The notes under the pieces were generated by a model that saw nothing but the letters and a program-made list of their open reading frames with translations, made no database searches and was not told where the DNA came from. A stretch of DNA of 64,000 nt from Pseudomonadota bacterium (GTDB lineage Bacteria > Pseudomonadota > Alphaproteobacteria > Acetobacterales > Acetobacteraceae): the NCBI GenBank assembly GCA_021780935.1, contig JAJXXT010000141.1:10207-74206 (forward strand), read 5' to 3'. The position numbers and the translations under genes were made by a program. Shown piece by piece: positions 1 through 8,679 of this stretch; positions within the stretch are counted from its first letter, which is position 1, and every line of letters begins with the position of its first letter.

Positions 1-317
1 ACTGTTGCCAGCGTCTCGATCGAGAAGAAGAACGCGTCGCCGAAGCTGCCGGGGCGCGCATGGGCGATCGAGCCGGGTTCCGCGAGGTAGAGCAGCGCGA
101 AGCCGACATTGAGCAGGATTTCCGCAACGAACAGGCCCGCGAAGAACATCGGCCAGGAGACGGTGACGGCGATCCGGTAGGGGTCGGTGAGGTCGAAGCG
201 CCGCGTCCCGATCTTGATCAGGTCCCGGTTGCCGACGCGGATGCGGTATGGGTCCGCAACCGGGCGCCGGCTCCGGCGGCTTGGGCCAACTCGCGGCGAT
301 TGCGGCTTTTGGGCCAT
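1..317 (-). CDS. Inward-rectifier K+ channel, KirBac type (partial, cut by window edge)
   Basis: The first 105 residues of a minus-strand protein are visible, starting at the ATG complementary to 315-317. The order is typical of KirBac channels: a basic, disordered N-terminus, a slide-helix stretch reading DPYR then SWPMFF, a first membrane helix (about residues 52-75), then the pore helix with FFFSIETLATV. The window ends inside the selectivity filter, where family members continue G-Y-G. The channel would pass K+ across the inner membrane, and the missing C-terminus should hold the cytoplasmic Ig-like domain. Seen: pore helix and first TM. Inferred: complete channel beyond the edge. Confidence 0.85.
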   Translation of the reverse strand, partial: MAQKPQSPRVGPSRRSRRPVADPYRIRVGNRDLIKIGTRRFDLTDPYRIAVTVSWPMFFAGLFVAEILLNVGFALLYLAEPGSIAHARPGSFGDAFFFSIETLAT

Positions 318-395
318 CCGTTGCTCCGGGCGCGAAACGGCGAGAATAGCGGCGATCGGCCGGCACGCGACCCCCCTCGGGCGACGCGCCGGCGT

Positions 396-1337
396 TCAGG
401 GGGAGCGGAAATCCCGCGCGGGGCCTGCGGGCGCGATGCCGCTCGGGTTCAGATGGCGATGGCTTTCGTAATAATGCCGCTTGATGTGGTCGAAGTCGCA
501 GGTGGTGGCGACGCCCGGCAGGCCATGAAACCGGCGCGCATAGGCCGACAGGTGCGGGTAGTCGACCAGGCGCCGCAGGTTGCACTTGAAATGCCCGTGA
601 TAGACCGCATCGAAGCGCGCCAGCGTCGTGAACAGTCGGATATCCGCCTCGGTGAGTTGGCCGCCCACGAGAAAGTCGTGGCCGGCCAGCCGGCCCTCCA
701 GCCAGTCGAGCGTGTCGAACAGCGGGTGCACGGCGGCGTCATACGCTGCCTGCGTGGTCGCGAAGCCGGCGCGATAGACGCCGTTGTTCAGCGTCTCGTA
801 GATGCGCGTGTTCACAGCGTCGATCTCGGCGCGCAACGGCTGCGGGTAGTAGTCGCCAGGCCGTGCGCCGACCCCGTCGAAGGCGGCGTTGAGGATGCGC
901 AGGATCTCGGCGGACTCATTGTTGACGATGCGGCTCGTCGCGGTGTCCCACAGCACGGGCACGGTGACGCGGCCCGTGTAATGGGGTGCCGCGAGGCGAT
1001 AGAGCTGGTGCAGTGCGGTGATATCGGCGACCGGCGGCGGCACCACGCCGGGCCCCGGCGCGAAGTTCCAGCCCTGCTCGGCCATCAGCCAGTGGGTGAC
1101 GGCGACGCCCAGCATGCCGTCGAGCCCCTTCAGCGCGCGCATGATCAGCGTGCGGTGGGCCCAGGGGCAGGCGAGCGAGACGATGAGGTGATAACGGCCC
1201 GGCTGCGGCGGGTGAGCGGTTCCCGGCGCGATGGTGGCGTGAAAGCCGGTTGGCTGGCGGATGAAGGCGCCGTCCGTGCCCGGCAGGTTGCGCGCCAACT
1301 TGTCCCAGACGCCGTTGATCATGACGCCCATGGGCAC
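396..1337 (-). CDS. Glutathionyl-hydroquinone reductase (omega-like GST)
   Basis: A 313-residue protein with the family pattern: a long N-terminal segment, then RYHLIVSLACPWAHR (about residues 48-62) carrying the catalytic Cys of the CPWA motif, then an all-helical GST C-terminal domain with DIRLF. The length matches YqjG/PcpF-type enzymes (about 310-330 residues), which use glutathione to reduce glutathionyl-hydroquinones in the cytoplasm. Two start ATGs lie close together (MPMGVM and M-INGVWDK, 15 bases apart); the first is given, the second is equally plausible. It is separated from the KirBac start by about 20 bases, so the two genes may be co-transcribed. Confidence 0.88.
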   Translation of the reverse strand: MPMGVMINGVWDKLARNLPGTDGAFIRQPTGFHATIAPGTAHPPQPGRYHLIVSLACPWAHRTLIMRALKGLDGMLGVAVTHWLMAEQGWNFAPGPGVVPPPVADITALHQLYRLAAPHYTGRVTVPVLWDTATSRIVNNESAEILRILNAAFDGVGARPGDYYPQPLRAEIDAVNTRIYETLNNGVYRAGFATTQAAYDAAVHPLFDTLDWLEGRLAGHDFLVGGQLTEADIRLFTTLARFDAVYHGHFKCNLRRLVDYPHLSAYARRFHGLPGVATTCDFDHIKRHYYESHRHLNPSGIAPAGPARDFRSP

Positions 1338-1384
1338 CTCTACGCGTGGAGAGCGGCCCAGCGCCGCGTTGGCGTGGACGGGGC

Positions 1385-1458
1385 TGGAGCGGGTGAAGGG
1401 AATCGAACCCTCGTATGCAGCTTGGGAAGCTGCCGTTCTACCATTGAACTACACCCGC
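1385..1458 (-). tRNA. tRNA-Gly (anticodon CCC)
   Basis: The minus strand folds as a full cloverleaf. A 7-bp acceptor pairs GCGGGTG with CACCCGC. The anticodon arm is GCAGC-TTCCCAA-GCTGC, giving anticodon CCC. The T arm contains the standard GGTTCGA loop. The discriminator base is U and CCA is encoded at 1385-1387. It sits between the hydroquinone reductase and metZ, which is read the other way. Confidence 0.95.
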
Positions 1459-1618
1459 GCCCCGGTTCTGGGGTTTCGCTGCGTTTATAGGGGCAGCGCC
1501 GCCGCCCCTGCAATCCGGGCACGGCGTTGGGTCGCGCCCAGGGGATGGAATGGGTGCCCGTCGGCGGGCTTGACCGGCCGGCGCCCGGGGGCTTAGTTGC
1601 CGCAGCCGGGCGGTTCCG

Positions 1619-1682
1619 GCCCTCGTGATTTGTCCGGCCGGATTGCGGCGAGGTGAAACAAGCGCGCTAAAGAGGCTGACGG
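1619..1682 (+). promoter_or_regulatory. SAM-II riboswitch upstream of metZ
   Basis: The leader matches the compact SAM-II aptamer of alphaproteobacteria. P1 pairs CCTCG (1621-1625) with CGAGG (1649-1653). The conserved GTGATTTG follows the first strand, ATTGC lies just before the second, and GTGAAACAAG then CGCTAAAGAGG follow it as the A-rich pseudoknot-forming 3' part. The element ends about 55 bases before the metZ ATG. SAM binding normally closes the pseudoknot and hides the ribosome binding site, so high SAM would lower methionine synthesis. AAAGAGG at 1669-1675 could itself act as the Shine-Dalgarno for a GTG at 1684. Confidence 0.85.
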
Positions 1683-1737
1683 GGTGCCGTGTGCCCGCGT
1701 CGAATCGAGGCCGGGCCAGCGCAAAGGGCCCGACATC

Positions 1738-2943
1738 ATGACCGAATCCCAGAACACCAAGACCTGGCGATCTGCCACGAGGCTTGTGCACGGCGGCACC
1801 GTGCGCAGCGGCTTCGACGAGACGGCGGAGGCGTTGTTCCTCACCTCCGGCTTCGTCTATGCCAGCGCCGAGCAGGCGGAGGCGACGTTCGCCGGCACCG
1901 AGCAGCACTACCAGTATTCCCGCTTCGGCAACCCGACGGTGACGATGCTGGAGAACCGGCTTGCCCAGCTCGAAGGGGCCGAGGCGTGCCGCGCCACCGC
2001 GACCGGCATGGCCGCGGTGAATGCCGCCATCCTCTCGCACGTGAAGGCGGGTGATCGTGTGGTGGCCTCGCGCGCGCTGTTCGGCTCCTGCCACTGGATC
2101 GTCTCCACGCTGCTGCCGCGCTATGGTGTCGAGACGGAGTTCGTCGATGGCGCCGATCTCGCGGCCTGGCGCGTGGCACTGTCGCGGCCGGCGAACCTTG
2201 TTCTGCTCGAAACGCCCTCCAACCCGATGCTGGACATCGTCGATCTGCGCGCGGTTTCGGCCATGGCGCACGCGGCCGGCGCGATCGTGGTGGTGGACAA
2301 CGTGTTCGCCACGGCGTTGTTGCAGAAGCCGATTGAATTTGGCGCGGATGTCGTGGTGTATTCGCTCACCAAGCACAGCGACGGGCAGGGCCGTGTGCTC
2401 GGCGGCGCCGTGCTCGGGCGCGAGAAATGGGTCAATGATGTGCTGCAGCCCTTTATTCGCAACACCGGTCCCTCGCTGTCGCCGTTCAATGCCTGGGTGC
2501 TGCTGAAGGGGCTGGAGACGCTGGCGCTGCGCGTCGAGGCGGCACAGCGCAGCGCGCAGGAACTGGCCACCTGGCTCGCCGGCAACCGGGCCGTCGCGCG
2601 CGTCTGGTACCCGACGCTCGCCGATTTTCCCCAGCGCGCGCTGGCAGCGGCGCAGATGCAGGGCGGCGGCACGATGGTCACGTTCGAGCTGCGTGGCGGC
2701 AAGGACGCGGCGTTCGCGCTGATGAACGCGCTGCGGCTGATCCGTGTCTCCAACAATCTCGGCGACTCCAAGTCGCTGGTGACGCATCCCGCGACGACGA
2801 CGCATATGCGCATCGGTGCGGCGGAGCGCGCCAGGCTCGGCATCACCGACGGCGTGATCCGCTTTTCCGTGGGGCTCGAGGATGTGGAGGATCTGCGCGA
2901 GGATCTCGCGGCCGGGCTCGCCGCACTCGCTGGCGCCGCCTGA
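1738..2943 (+). CDS. metZ: O-succinylhomoserine sulfhydrylase
   Basis: A 401-residue Cys/Met-metabolism PLP enzyme that makes homocysteine from O-succinylhomoserine and sulfide. It shows the N-terminal TRLVHGG, QYSRFGNPTV, the PLP-stacking region GAEACRATATGMAAV, DNVFATALLQKP, and the Schiff-base lysine in YSLTKHSDGQGR. The last form, followed by LGGAVLG, is typical of MetZ rather than MetB or MetC. The ATG at 1738 gives the normal family length. A GTG at 1684 in the same frame would add 18 residues and is better placed relative to the riboswitch, so the start is not fully settled. Regulation by SAM through the upstream SAM-II element is expected. Confidence 0.92.
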   Translation: MTESQNTKTWRSATRLVHGGTVRSGFDETAEALFLTSGFVYASAEQAEATFAGTEQHYQYSRFGNPTVTMLENRLAQLEGAEACRATATGMAAVNAAILSHVKAGDRVVASRALFGSCHWIVSTLLPRYGVETEFVDGADLAAWRVALSRPANLVLLETPSNPMLDIVDLRAVSAMAHAAGAIVVVDNVFATALLQKPIEFGADVVVYSLTKHSDGQGRVLGGAVLGREKWVNDVLQPFIRNTGPSLSPFNAWVLLKGLETLALRVEAAQRSAQELATWLAGNRAVARVWYPTLADFPQRALAAAQMQGGGTMVTFELRGGKDAAFALMNALRLIRVSNNLGDSKSLVTHPATTTHMRIGAAERARLGITDGVIRFSVGLEDVEDLREDLAAGLAALAGAA

Positions 2944-3015
2944 GGCCATGGTCCAGCCGCCGGCGCGCATCCGCCCTGTCCGGCAGCGCCAGATGCGGCG
3001 CATCGCCGCACCGCG

Positions 3016-4389
3016 ATGACCTATGTGCCCCCGTTCCCGCCGCGACCGGCGCGGGCGGCACCACCGCTCGCCCTGCTGCGCGAGGCTCGGCGAAATCTGC
3101 TTGCCATCTGGCCGAACAGTTCCTTCGAGTCCGAGCTGATCAACTACCGTCTGTTTCGGCGTCAGATCGTTATCGTCAACAGCCCGGAGACGGTGCGGGA
3201 AGCCTTCATCGACCAGGCCGCGGCGGTCGAGCGGAAGTCGCCGCAGCAGCGCCGCGCGCTGGAGCCGCTGCTCGGCGACGGATTGTTCGTCAGCGACGGT
3301 GCCACCTGGCGCGAGCGGCGGCGTGTCATCGCGCCGCTCACGCATGTGTCCCGGCTGAGCGACCTGGCGCCCGGCATCACCGCGGGGGCGGCGGAACGGG
3401 CCGCACTCTGGGGCGCGCTGTCGCCGGGACAGGAGGTCGATGTCCTGTCGGAGATGGCGGAAATGACCGCGGGCATCATTTGCACGACGCTGTTCGGCCG
3501 GTCGCTGGCCGGCGCCAGCGCGCGGGCGGTGGTGACGGCGTTTACGGAATACCAGGCCGCGATCGAGCAGATGAACATGGCCTCGTTGCTGGGGTTGCCG
3601 GACTTCCTGCCGCGCCTGCACCGGCCGCGGGTGCGGCGTGCGATCGCGCGCATCCACAACGTGCTCGACGAGCTGATCGCGGCGGTGATCCGCGATGCCG
3701 GGCGGGGCGAGGCGTCGCTGATCTCGGCGATGGCCCAGGCGAAGCTCGCCGGCTCCGGTGTGCCGATGGACCAGGCAGCCTTTCGCAACGAAGCAGCGGT
3801 GCTGTTCATGGCCGGGCATGAGACGACCGCGGCCGTGCTCGCGTGGAGCTGGTTCATCCTGTCCCAGGATCCGGACAGCGCGGCTCGGCTGCATGCAGAA
3901 GTCGATGCCGTGCTCGGCGGCAGGTCGGCGAGCTATGAGGATTTTCCCCGCCTCGCGTTCACCCGCGCGGTGGTGGAGGAGACGCTGCGGCTGTTTCCGC
4001 CGGTGCCGTTGCAGGCCCGGCAGGCGACATCCGACACGCGCATCGGCGGTGTGGAGGTGCGGCGCGGCGCGCTGGTCATTTTGAATGCGTGGTTATTACA
4101 CAGGCATAGGAAATTGTGGCCGGACCCCGATGTCTTCGACCCCGACCGGTTTCTGCCGGGGGGATCGGGAATTCCATCCCGATACGCCTACGTTCCGTTC
4201 AGCATCGGCCCGCGAACCTGCACCGGAGCGATGTTCGGCCTCACCGAGGCGGTGCTGTGCCTCGCCACGCTGGCGGCGCGCTTCCGGCTGACCTTGCGGC
4301 CGGGCTGGCGGGTGATGCCGGTCTGCCGGCTGAGCTTGCGCCCGGCGGGTGGCCTGCCGATGCGCGTTGAACCCCGCCGCGCGGGATGA
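3016..4389 (+). CDS. Cytochrome P450
   Basis: A 457-residue soluble bacterial P450. Visible landmarks in order: I-helix oxygen-activation motif AGHETT (about residue 260), K-helix ExxR in VVEETLRLFPP (about residue 320), and the heme-binding loop FSIGPRTCTG (about residues 395-404) with the axial Cys. No N-terminal membrane anchor is evident. The substrate cannot be read from the sequence. The stop overlaps the start of the next gene by four bases (ATGA), so it is translationally coupled to an LpxL-like acyltransferase. That suggests, without proving, that both act on the same lipid. No ferredoxin or reductase gene is adjacent. Confidence 0.92.
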   Translation: MTYVPPFPPRPARAAPPLALLREARRNLLAIWPNSSFESELINYRLFRRQIVIVNSPETVREAFIDQAAAVERKSPQQRRALEPLLGDGLFVSDGATWRERRRVIAPLTHVSRLSDLAPGITAGAAERAALWGALSPGQEVDVLSEMAEMTAGIICTTLFGRSLAGASARAVVTAFTEYQAAIEQMNMASLLGLPDFLPRLHRPRVRRAIARIHNVLDELIAAVIRDAGRGEASLISAMAQAKLAGSGVPMDQAAFRNEAAVLFMAGHETTAAVLAWSWFILSQDPDSAARLHAEVDAVLGGRSASYEDFPRLAFTRAVVEETLRLFPPVPLQARQATSDTRIGGVEVRRGALVILNAWLLHRHRKLWPDPDVFDPDRFLPGGSGIPSRYAYVPFSIGPRTCTGAMFGLTEAVLCLATLAARFRLTLRPGWRVMPVCRLSLRPAGGLPMRVEPRRAG

Positions 4390-5267
4390 CCGGGGCCGAC
4401 CGCCTGGATTATCTGTTGCATCACGCCATGGCGGCGATGCCGATCGGCGCCTGCTCGGCCCTGGGCAGTGCCTTGTCGGGAGTGATGGGGCAGCGCGCCC
4501 ACAAGGCGGCTGACGCCCGTGCCCGCGCACTGTTGGCCCGATTGCGGCCGGAATGGCGGGCCGATGAGGCGGCGCTCACATCCGCGGTGGGTCGGTTGTG
4601 GCAGTGTGTTGCCCGCACGCATGCGGAGTTCGGTGCCACGCGCGCTCTGCTGGCGTCCGGCCGGGTGAGGGTCGAGGGTCTCGCGCATCTGACCGATGCC
4701 CTTGCCGATGGCCGCCCGGTGATTTCGCTGTTCCTGCATCTGGGCAATTGGGAGATCGCAGCGGCATGCACGTCCGTTCTGGCGCCCGGACGCGCCATGC
4801 TGATCTATGACCCGCCAGCCCGGGCGGCGAGGCGCGCGATTGCTGAACGCGTGCGCGCGAAGCTCCCCTGGCAGCCGATGCCGATGTCACCCCAGGTGTG
4901 GCGCCACGCCGTGGCGCGGTTGTCGGAGCGGGGTGGTGTCCTCGTCACGGCGGCGGACGAGGTCGCGCATGAGCGGGTCGGCGCGCCGTTGTTCTGGCGT
5001 GAGCCCTTCGCCGACGGCAATCTCGGCAAGGTCGCGCGGCTGGCGATGCGCTACCACGCGCTGGTGGTGCCGCTGTGGACCGAGCGCGTCGGTGGCGCCC
5101 GCTTCCAGACCCATGTCCTGCCGGCCGTGACGCTGGCCGGCGATCCGCGAGACCCCGCGGCGGTGCTCGACGCGGTACGCCGGCTGGATGCGATCGTCAC
5201 GCCGCCGGTGCTCATGCATCCCGACCAATGGTATATGGCGCTGGAATTCCGTCCGACCGACGGTTGA
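4386..5267 (+). CDS. LpxL/HtrB-like lysophospholipid acyltransferase family protein
   Basis: A 293-residue protein with the H-x4-E catalytic motif of lipid A late acyltransferases, seen as HLGNWE at about residue 118, followed by LIYDPPARAARR. Later segments TAADE and PLFWREPF fit the substrate-binding part of the family. Members move an acyl chain from acyl-ACP onto lipid A precursors or similar glycolipids at the inner membrane. The N-terminal hydrophobic helix is weak here. The gene starts inside the P450 stop codon (4386-4389). The exact acceptor is unknown, and it need not be the housekeeping lauroyltransferase because of this partner. Confidence 0.8.
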   Translation: MTGADRLDYLLHHAMAAMPIGACSALGSALSGVMGQRAHKAADARARALLARLRPEWRADEAALTSAVGRLWQCVARTHAEFGATRALLASGRVRVEGLAHLTDALADGRPVISLFLHLGNWEIAAACTSVLAPGRAMLIYDPPARAARRAIAERVRAKLPWQPMPMSPQVWRHAVARLSERGGVLVTAADEVAHERVGAPLFWREPFADGNLGKVARLAMRYHALVVPLWTERVGGARFQTHVLPAVTLAGDPRDPAAVLDAVRRLDAIVTPPVLMHPDQWYMALEFRPTDG

Positions 5268-5618
5268 GCTGCCCTCGTGCCAATACACGGCGTTGGCGTG
5301 CCGGCGTCGATGATGAGCACTCGATGTTCGCCACGGCACTCGGATCCAGCACGCCAAAGCGCGCGCGAGCCGGCATCGTTGCGCGGGACACGCCGTGGGC
5401 CGCTGCCGGAAGCCGCCAGGAACGGCCCGGGCGCAACGGATTCCTCGCTGTGCCGCTCGGTTCTGCGTCCGAGCCGGTTCGTAACCCAAGCCAACCAACC
5501 GCTCGATCAAGAACGCCTCGGGTCAGGTGGTTGGGCGTCTGCGAACACTCGCAAAACCGCGGCTCCGGAGCGTCAGATGTCGGTCAATTCAATTCGTTCC
5601 GTCAATGGCGCGCGCCGC
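5268..5618. other. Intergenic stretch without recognisable gene
   Basis: 351 bases lie between the acyltransferase stop and the stop of the convergently read aconitase X gene. The open frames that cross it are fragments with no family signature, and no clear hairpin with a T-run was found. I see nothing supportable in it. Confidence 0.5.
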
Positions 5619-7382
5619 TCACGCACAGCCGAGCCAGCCCGGCCGAGCGCGCCGCGAAAATCCGCTGCAGGCCGCCTCGACACAGGCGGCGAGGCCGCCG
5701 AACCGAACCGCTCGCCCGACCAGGCCTGGCGCGTAATGCGCGTATTTCCCAGAGTTCGTCATCAGCGTCCGCGCGGCCGGCGGCACCATGGGCTCGCCAA
5801 TCATGCACCAGCACGTGTCGGTCATGATCGTCGCCCCAAATCTCTCTATCTCGGCAATGTATCCGGCATCGCGCGCCGCGAGCTGCACCGCCCGCCCGCA
5901 GGTCACGACGACGCTGACGCCGGGTGAGCGCATCCGGCCCCGCACCAGGCCCGCGAGACGCGCGAATTCCGACAGAGAAAAATGCGGATTGCCAAGGCTG
6001 ACGAGCTCGATCGCCGCGTCGCCGGCGGTGTCCAGCGACTCCCATGTCGTTGCCAGATCGGAAAGGCTGAAGGAAACCGCCCTGCCTGGCGCCTGCCCGT
6101 TCGCCTCCGGCGTGATCCCCGCGATGTGGAACATCGGTGCCGCCGCGGAGGTTGCGAAGGCGGCGCCGAAAGCCTTGAGCTCATCCTGGCCCGCGTCGCT
6201 GCTCTCCAGCCCGCGAATGAGGGGGATTTCCTTGCCGCAGATCGTGCCGCATCCATAGCCGAGGACGGGCCAGAAAGCGTCGTCCGCACCGGCGGGAAAA
6301 GTGACGTCGATCGCCAGCGTCGCCCGGCGCCCGTCGTCGAGATGGCTGCCGGAGAGCGGTGCCCGTCCGGTCAGCGCAACGCAGGCATCGAGGAAGTCCG
6401 GGTATTTCAGCGTTCGCGCGCCGAGCACGCTGTTGGCGTACACAACGGCGTTGGACTCGCCCCAGCCGATCTGCTCGCCGAACATGGGCGCGCTCTCCAG
6501 CAGATATGGCGCGCAGGTAAAGCTCGGCTGCGCGCCCAGCGCGAGATAGGCGTCCGCCAGCGCGCTCGCCGGCTCGCCGAACTCTGGGTCCACACCAAGG
6601 TCGCGCCACCGCCGCCGGTCCACCGAGATCGAGTTGAGCGTCGTCGGCACCCGCACACGCCCACCCAACGCAACCAGCATCTGCGCGAACCGCAACCCGG
6701 CGGGCCCAGTATAGATGCAGCCGTCGATATGCGCCTGCGTGACGTCGGTCAGCCGCTCGGCGCCCTGCAACTCGGCCATCTTGATCAGCAACCGCATCGC
6801 CACCTCGCAGGCCTTGCCATGGCCTCCCGCGAGCATTTCCTCGTCGCCCGGTTCGAGTTGTAGCTGCACCTGGGCTCCGACTGATGGGCAAGGCGCCGCG
6901 AAGGAATCGGCCAAATGGTCACCAGCAACGTCGTCGCCGGCGGGCTCATTATCGGCGCGATGAAGCCAGCGCGTCGCGATGCGGGCGCGCTGCCAGGTGG
7001 CGAGGCGCCCAAAATCGTCGCGGTTGATCCGCAGCACGGGCATCGGCGTCTCGAACACCAGTTCGCCAACCAGCGCGCCGAGGCTGATGACCTCCTCTGC
7101 CTCGCAGACGACGATGCCGGCCGGCGCACGCCCGTTGAGGATGAGTTCGAGCAGCACGGCGCTGCCCGTGCAGGAGCCGCGCCCGCCGGGGATCGCCAGG
7201 ATGCATCCGGTGACGCATTTCCCCACGAGGGGATGGTGGTGGTCGATCACGATCCCGCTTGTGGGATCGATCCCGCCCCAGACGCTGAGGCCGGTCGTCG
7301 AATAGAGGATGTCGCCCGTAGCCTCTCCCGCGACGAGGACATGTCCGAGGATCGGGGACCTATTGGCGGCTTGTATTTCCAT
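5619..7382 (-). CDS. Aconitase X, fused small-large form (likely cis-3-hydroxy-L-proline dehydratase)
   Basis: A 587-residue protein joining the swivelling small domain of aconitase X (about residues 1-140, with STTGLSVWGGIDPTSG and GGRGSCTGS) to the large catalytic domain (AcnX, former DUF521). The large part carries cysteine motifs GYGCGTICGKEIPL, VVTCGRAV and TDTCWCMIG, which fit an iron-sulfur dehydratase. Bacterial fused AcnX proteins include cis-3-hydroxy-L-proline dehydratases that yield pyrroline-2-carboxylate, though mevalonate-phosphate dehydration is known for archaeal relatives. The start was chosen for the GAGGAGG sequence 12-13 bases upstream; a GTG one codon earlier is also possible. 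No proline racemase or pyrroline reductase gene is next to it, so the substrate is inferred. Confidence 0.85.
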   Translation of the reverse strand: MEIQAANRSPILGHVLVAGEATGDILYSTTGLSVWGGIDPTSGIVIDHHHPLVGKCVTGCILAIPGGRGSCTGSAVLLELILNGRAPAGIVVCEAEEVISLGALVGELVFETPMPVLRINRDDFGRLATWQRARIATRWLHRADNEPAGDDVAGDHLADSFAAPCPSVGAQVQLQLEPGDEEMLAGGHGKACEVAMRLLIKMAELQGAERLTDVTQAHIDGCIYTGPAGLRFAQMLVALGGRVRVPTTLNSISVDRRRWRDLGVDPEFGEPASALADAYLALGAQPSFTCAPYLLESAPMFGEQIGWGESNAVVYANSVLGARTLKYPDFLDACVALTGRAPLSGSHLDDGRRATLAIDVTFPAGADDAFWPVLGYGCGTICGKEIPLIRGLESSDAGQDELKAFGAAFATSAAAPMFHIAGITPEANGQAPGRAVSFSLSDLATTWESLDTAGDAAIELVSLGNPHFSLSEFARLAGLVRGRMRSPGVSVVVTCGRAVQLAARDAGYIAEIERFGATIMTDTCWCMIGEPMVPPAARTLMTNSGKYAHYAPGLVGRAVRFGGLAACVEAACSGFSRRARPGWLGCA

Positions 7383-7562
7383 CACGCTCGCACAACCTCC
7401 TCGGTCCCGTCGGGCGCCGAGCGCAAGCGTAGGGCAACGTCGCTGCGTTCGCCAATGGCCAGCAATTTGTCGCCCACAGATCTGCCCTATGACCCAATTG
7501 CTGCGCGACCTGACCGCCACCGAAGGCGGGAGATCGGCGGCGTTCGCCGTTCTGTTCCGAAA

Positions 7563-7639
7563 TGGTGTCCCCGGCGGGATTCGAACCCACGGCCCCAGGA
7601 TTAGGAATCCTGTGCTCTATCCTGCTGAGCTACGGGGAC
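7563..7639 (-). tRNA. tRNA-Arg (anticodon CCT)
   Basis: The minus strand forms a 77-base cloverleaf. The acceptor pairs GTCCCCG with CGGGGAC. The anticodon arm is CAGGA-TTCCTAA-TCCTG, giving anticodon CCT. The T loop is GGTTCGA, the discriminator is A, and CCA is encoded at 7563-7565. It decodes AGG, a rare codon in such GC-rich genomes. Confidence 0.95.
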
Positions 7640-7750
7640 ACGCGAGGCGTCATACCGCAACCTCCGCGGTGGCGCCAAACGCTGCTAGGCTGGGCGGGTT
7701 GGCCCGCGTGGCGGCACGGTGCAGACTGGCGCCGCACCAAGGGAGCCAGC

Positions 7751-8677
7751 ATGTCCAAGGTCGTCATTTCCTGCGCCATCACCGGGGCGATCGCCACGCC
7801 CTCGATGTCCGATGCCCTGCCAATCACCCCCGAGCAGATCGCCCGCTCCTCGATCGAGGCGGCGGAGGCGGGGGCGGCCATCATCCACCTGCATGCCCGC
7901 AACCCCGAAACCGGCGAGCCCTCGCCGGACCCGGCGCTGTTCATGCGCTTCCTGCCGGTCATCAAGCAGTCCTGCGACGCCGTGCTCAACATCACCACCG
8001 GCGGCGGCCTCAAGATGAGTGTCGAGGAGCGACTCGCCGCCCCCATGGCGGCCCGGCCGGAGATGTGCTCGCTCAACATGGGTTCGATGAACTTCAACAT
8101 CGCCGCCGGCGCCGAGAAGCGCAGCACCTGGAAGCATGACTGGGAGAAGGAATATCTGGAGCGGACGGTCGACCACATCTTCCGCAACACGTTCGGCGAC
8201 GTCGCGCGCATCGTCGAGATCATGGGCAAGGGCCATGGCACCCGCTTCGAGTTCGAGTGCTACGATGTCGGGCACCTCTACAACCTGGCGCATTGCCTCG
8301 ATAAGCGCGTGGTCGAGCCGCCGCTGTTCGTCCAGACCATCTTCGGCATCCTCGGCGGCATCGGCGCCGAGCCGCGCAACCTGATGTTCATGCGCGAGAC
8401 CGCGGACCGGCTGTTCGGCAAGGATTACGTGTGGTCGGTGCTGGCCGCCGGGCGACACCAGATGGCGTTTACCACCATGGCCGGCATCATGGGCGGCAAT
8501 GTCCGTGTCGGGCTGGAAGATTCGCTCTATATCGGCAAGGGCCGGATGGCGACCTCCAACGCCGAGCAGGTGGCCAAGATCCGCCGCATCCTGGAGGAGC
8601 TGTCGCTTGAGATCGCGACACCGGCGGAGGCGCGGGCGATGCTGAAGCTCAAGGGCGGCGACAAGGTGGGGTTCTGA
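7751..8677 (+). CDS. BKACE-family beta-keto acid cleavage enzyme (DUF849)
   Basis: A 308-residue TIM-barrel protein of the 3-keto-5-aminohexanoate cleavage enzyme family. It begins KVVISCAITGA, has the zinc-binding HLHAR at about residue 49, then NITTGGG, and ends with the family segment GNVRVGLEDSLYIGKG. Members condense a beta-keto acid with acetyl-CoA to give acetoacetate and a new acyl-CoA; the substrate varies widely and cannot be told here. It is the first gene of a tight three-gene run with an M19 dipeptidase and an aldo-keto reductase. The ATG at 7751 follows GGGAG at a suitable distance. Confidence 0.9.
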   Translation: MSKVVISCAITGAIATPSMSDALPITPEQIARSSIEAAEAGAAIIHLHARNPETGEPSPDPALFMRFLPVIKQSCDAVLNITTGGGLKMSVEERLAAPMAARPEMCSLNMGSMNFNIAAGAEKRSTWKHDWEKEYLERTVDHIFRNTFGDVARIVEIMGKGHGTRFEFECYDVGHLYNLAHCLDKRVVEPPLFVQTIFGILGGIGAEPRNLMFMRETADRLFGKDYVWSVLAAGRHQMAFTTMAGIMGGNVRVGLEDSLYIGKGRMATSNAEQVAKIRRILEELSLEIATPAEARAMLKLKGGDKVGF

Positions 8678-8679
8678 CG

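Noticed and set aside
60..1490. Open frame of 476 codons on the plus strand
   Set aside because: It lies antisense to the glutathionyl-hydroquinone reductase and crosses the tRNA-Gly gene; Arg- and Gly-rich with no family motif. It is a by-product of high GC at third codon positions.
1438..3894. Open frame of 818 codons on the minus strand
   Set aside because: It runs antisense through the tRNA, the riboswitch, metZ and most of the P450. Composition is Arg/His/Gly-rich and no domain is seen.
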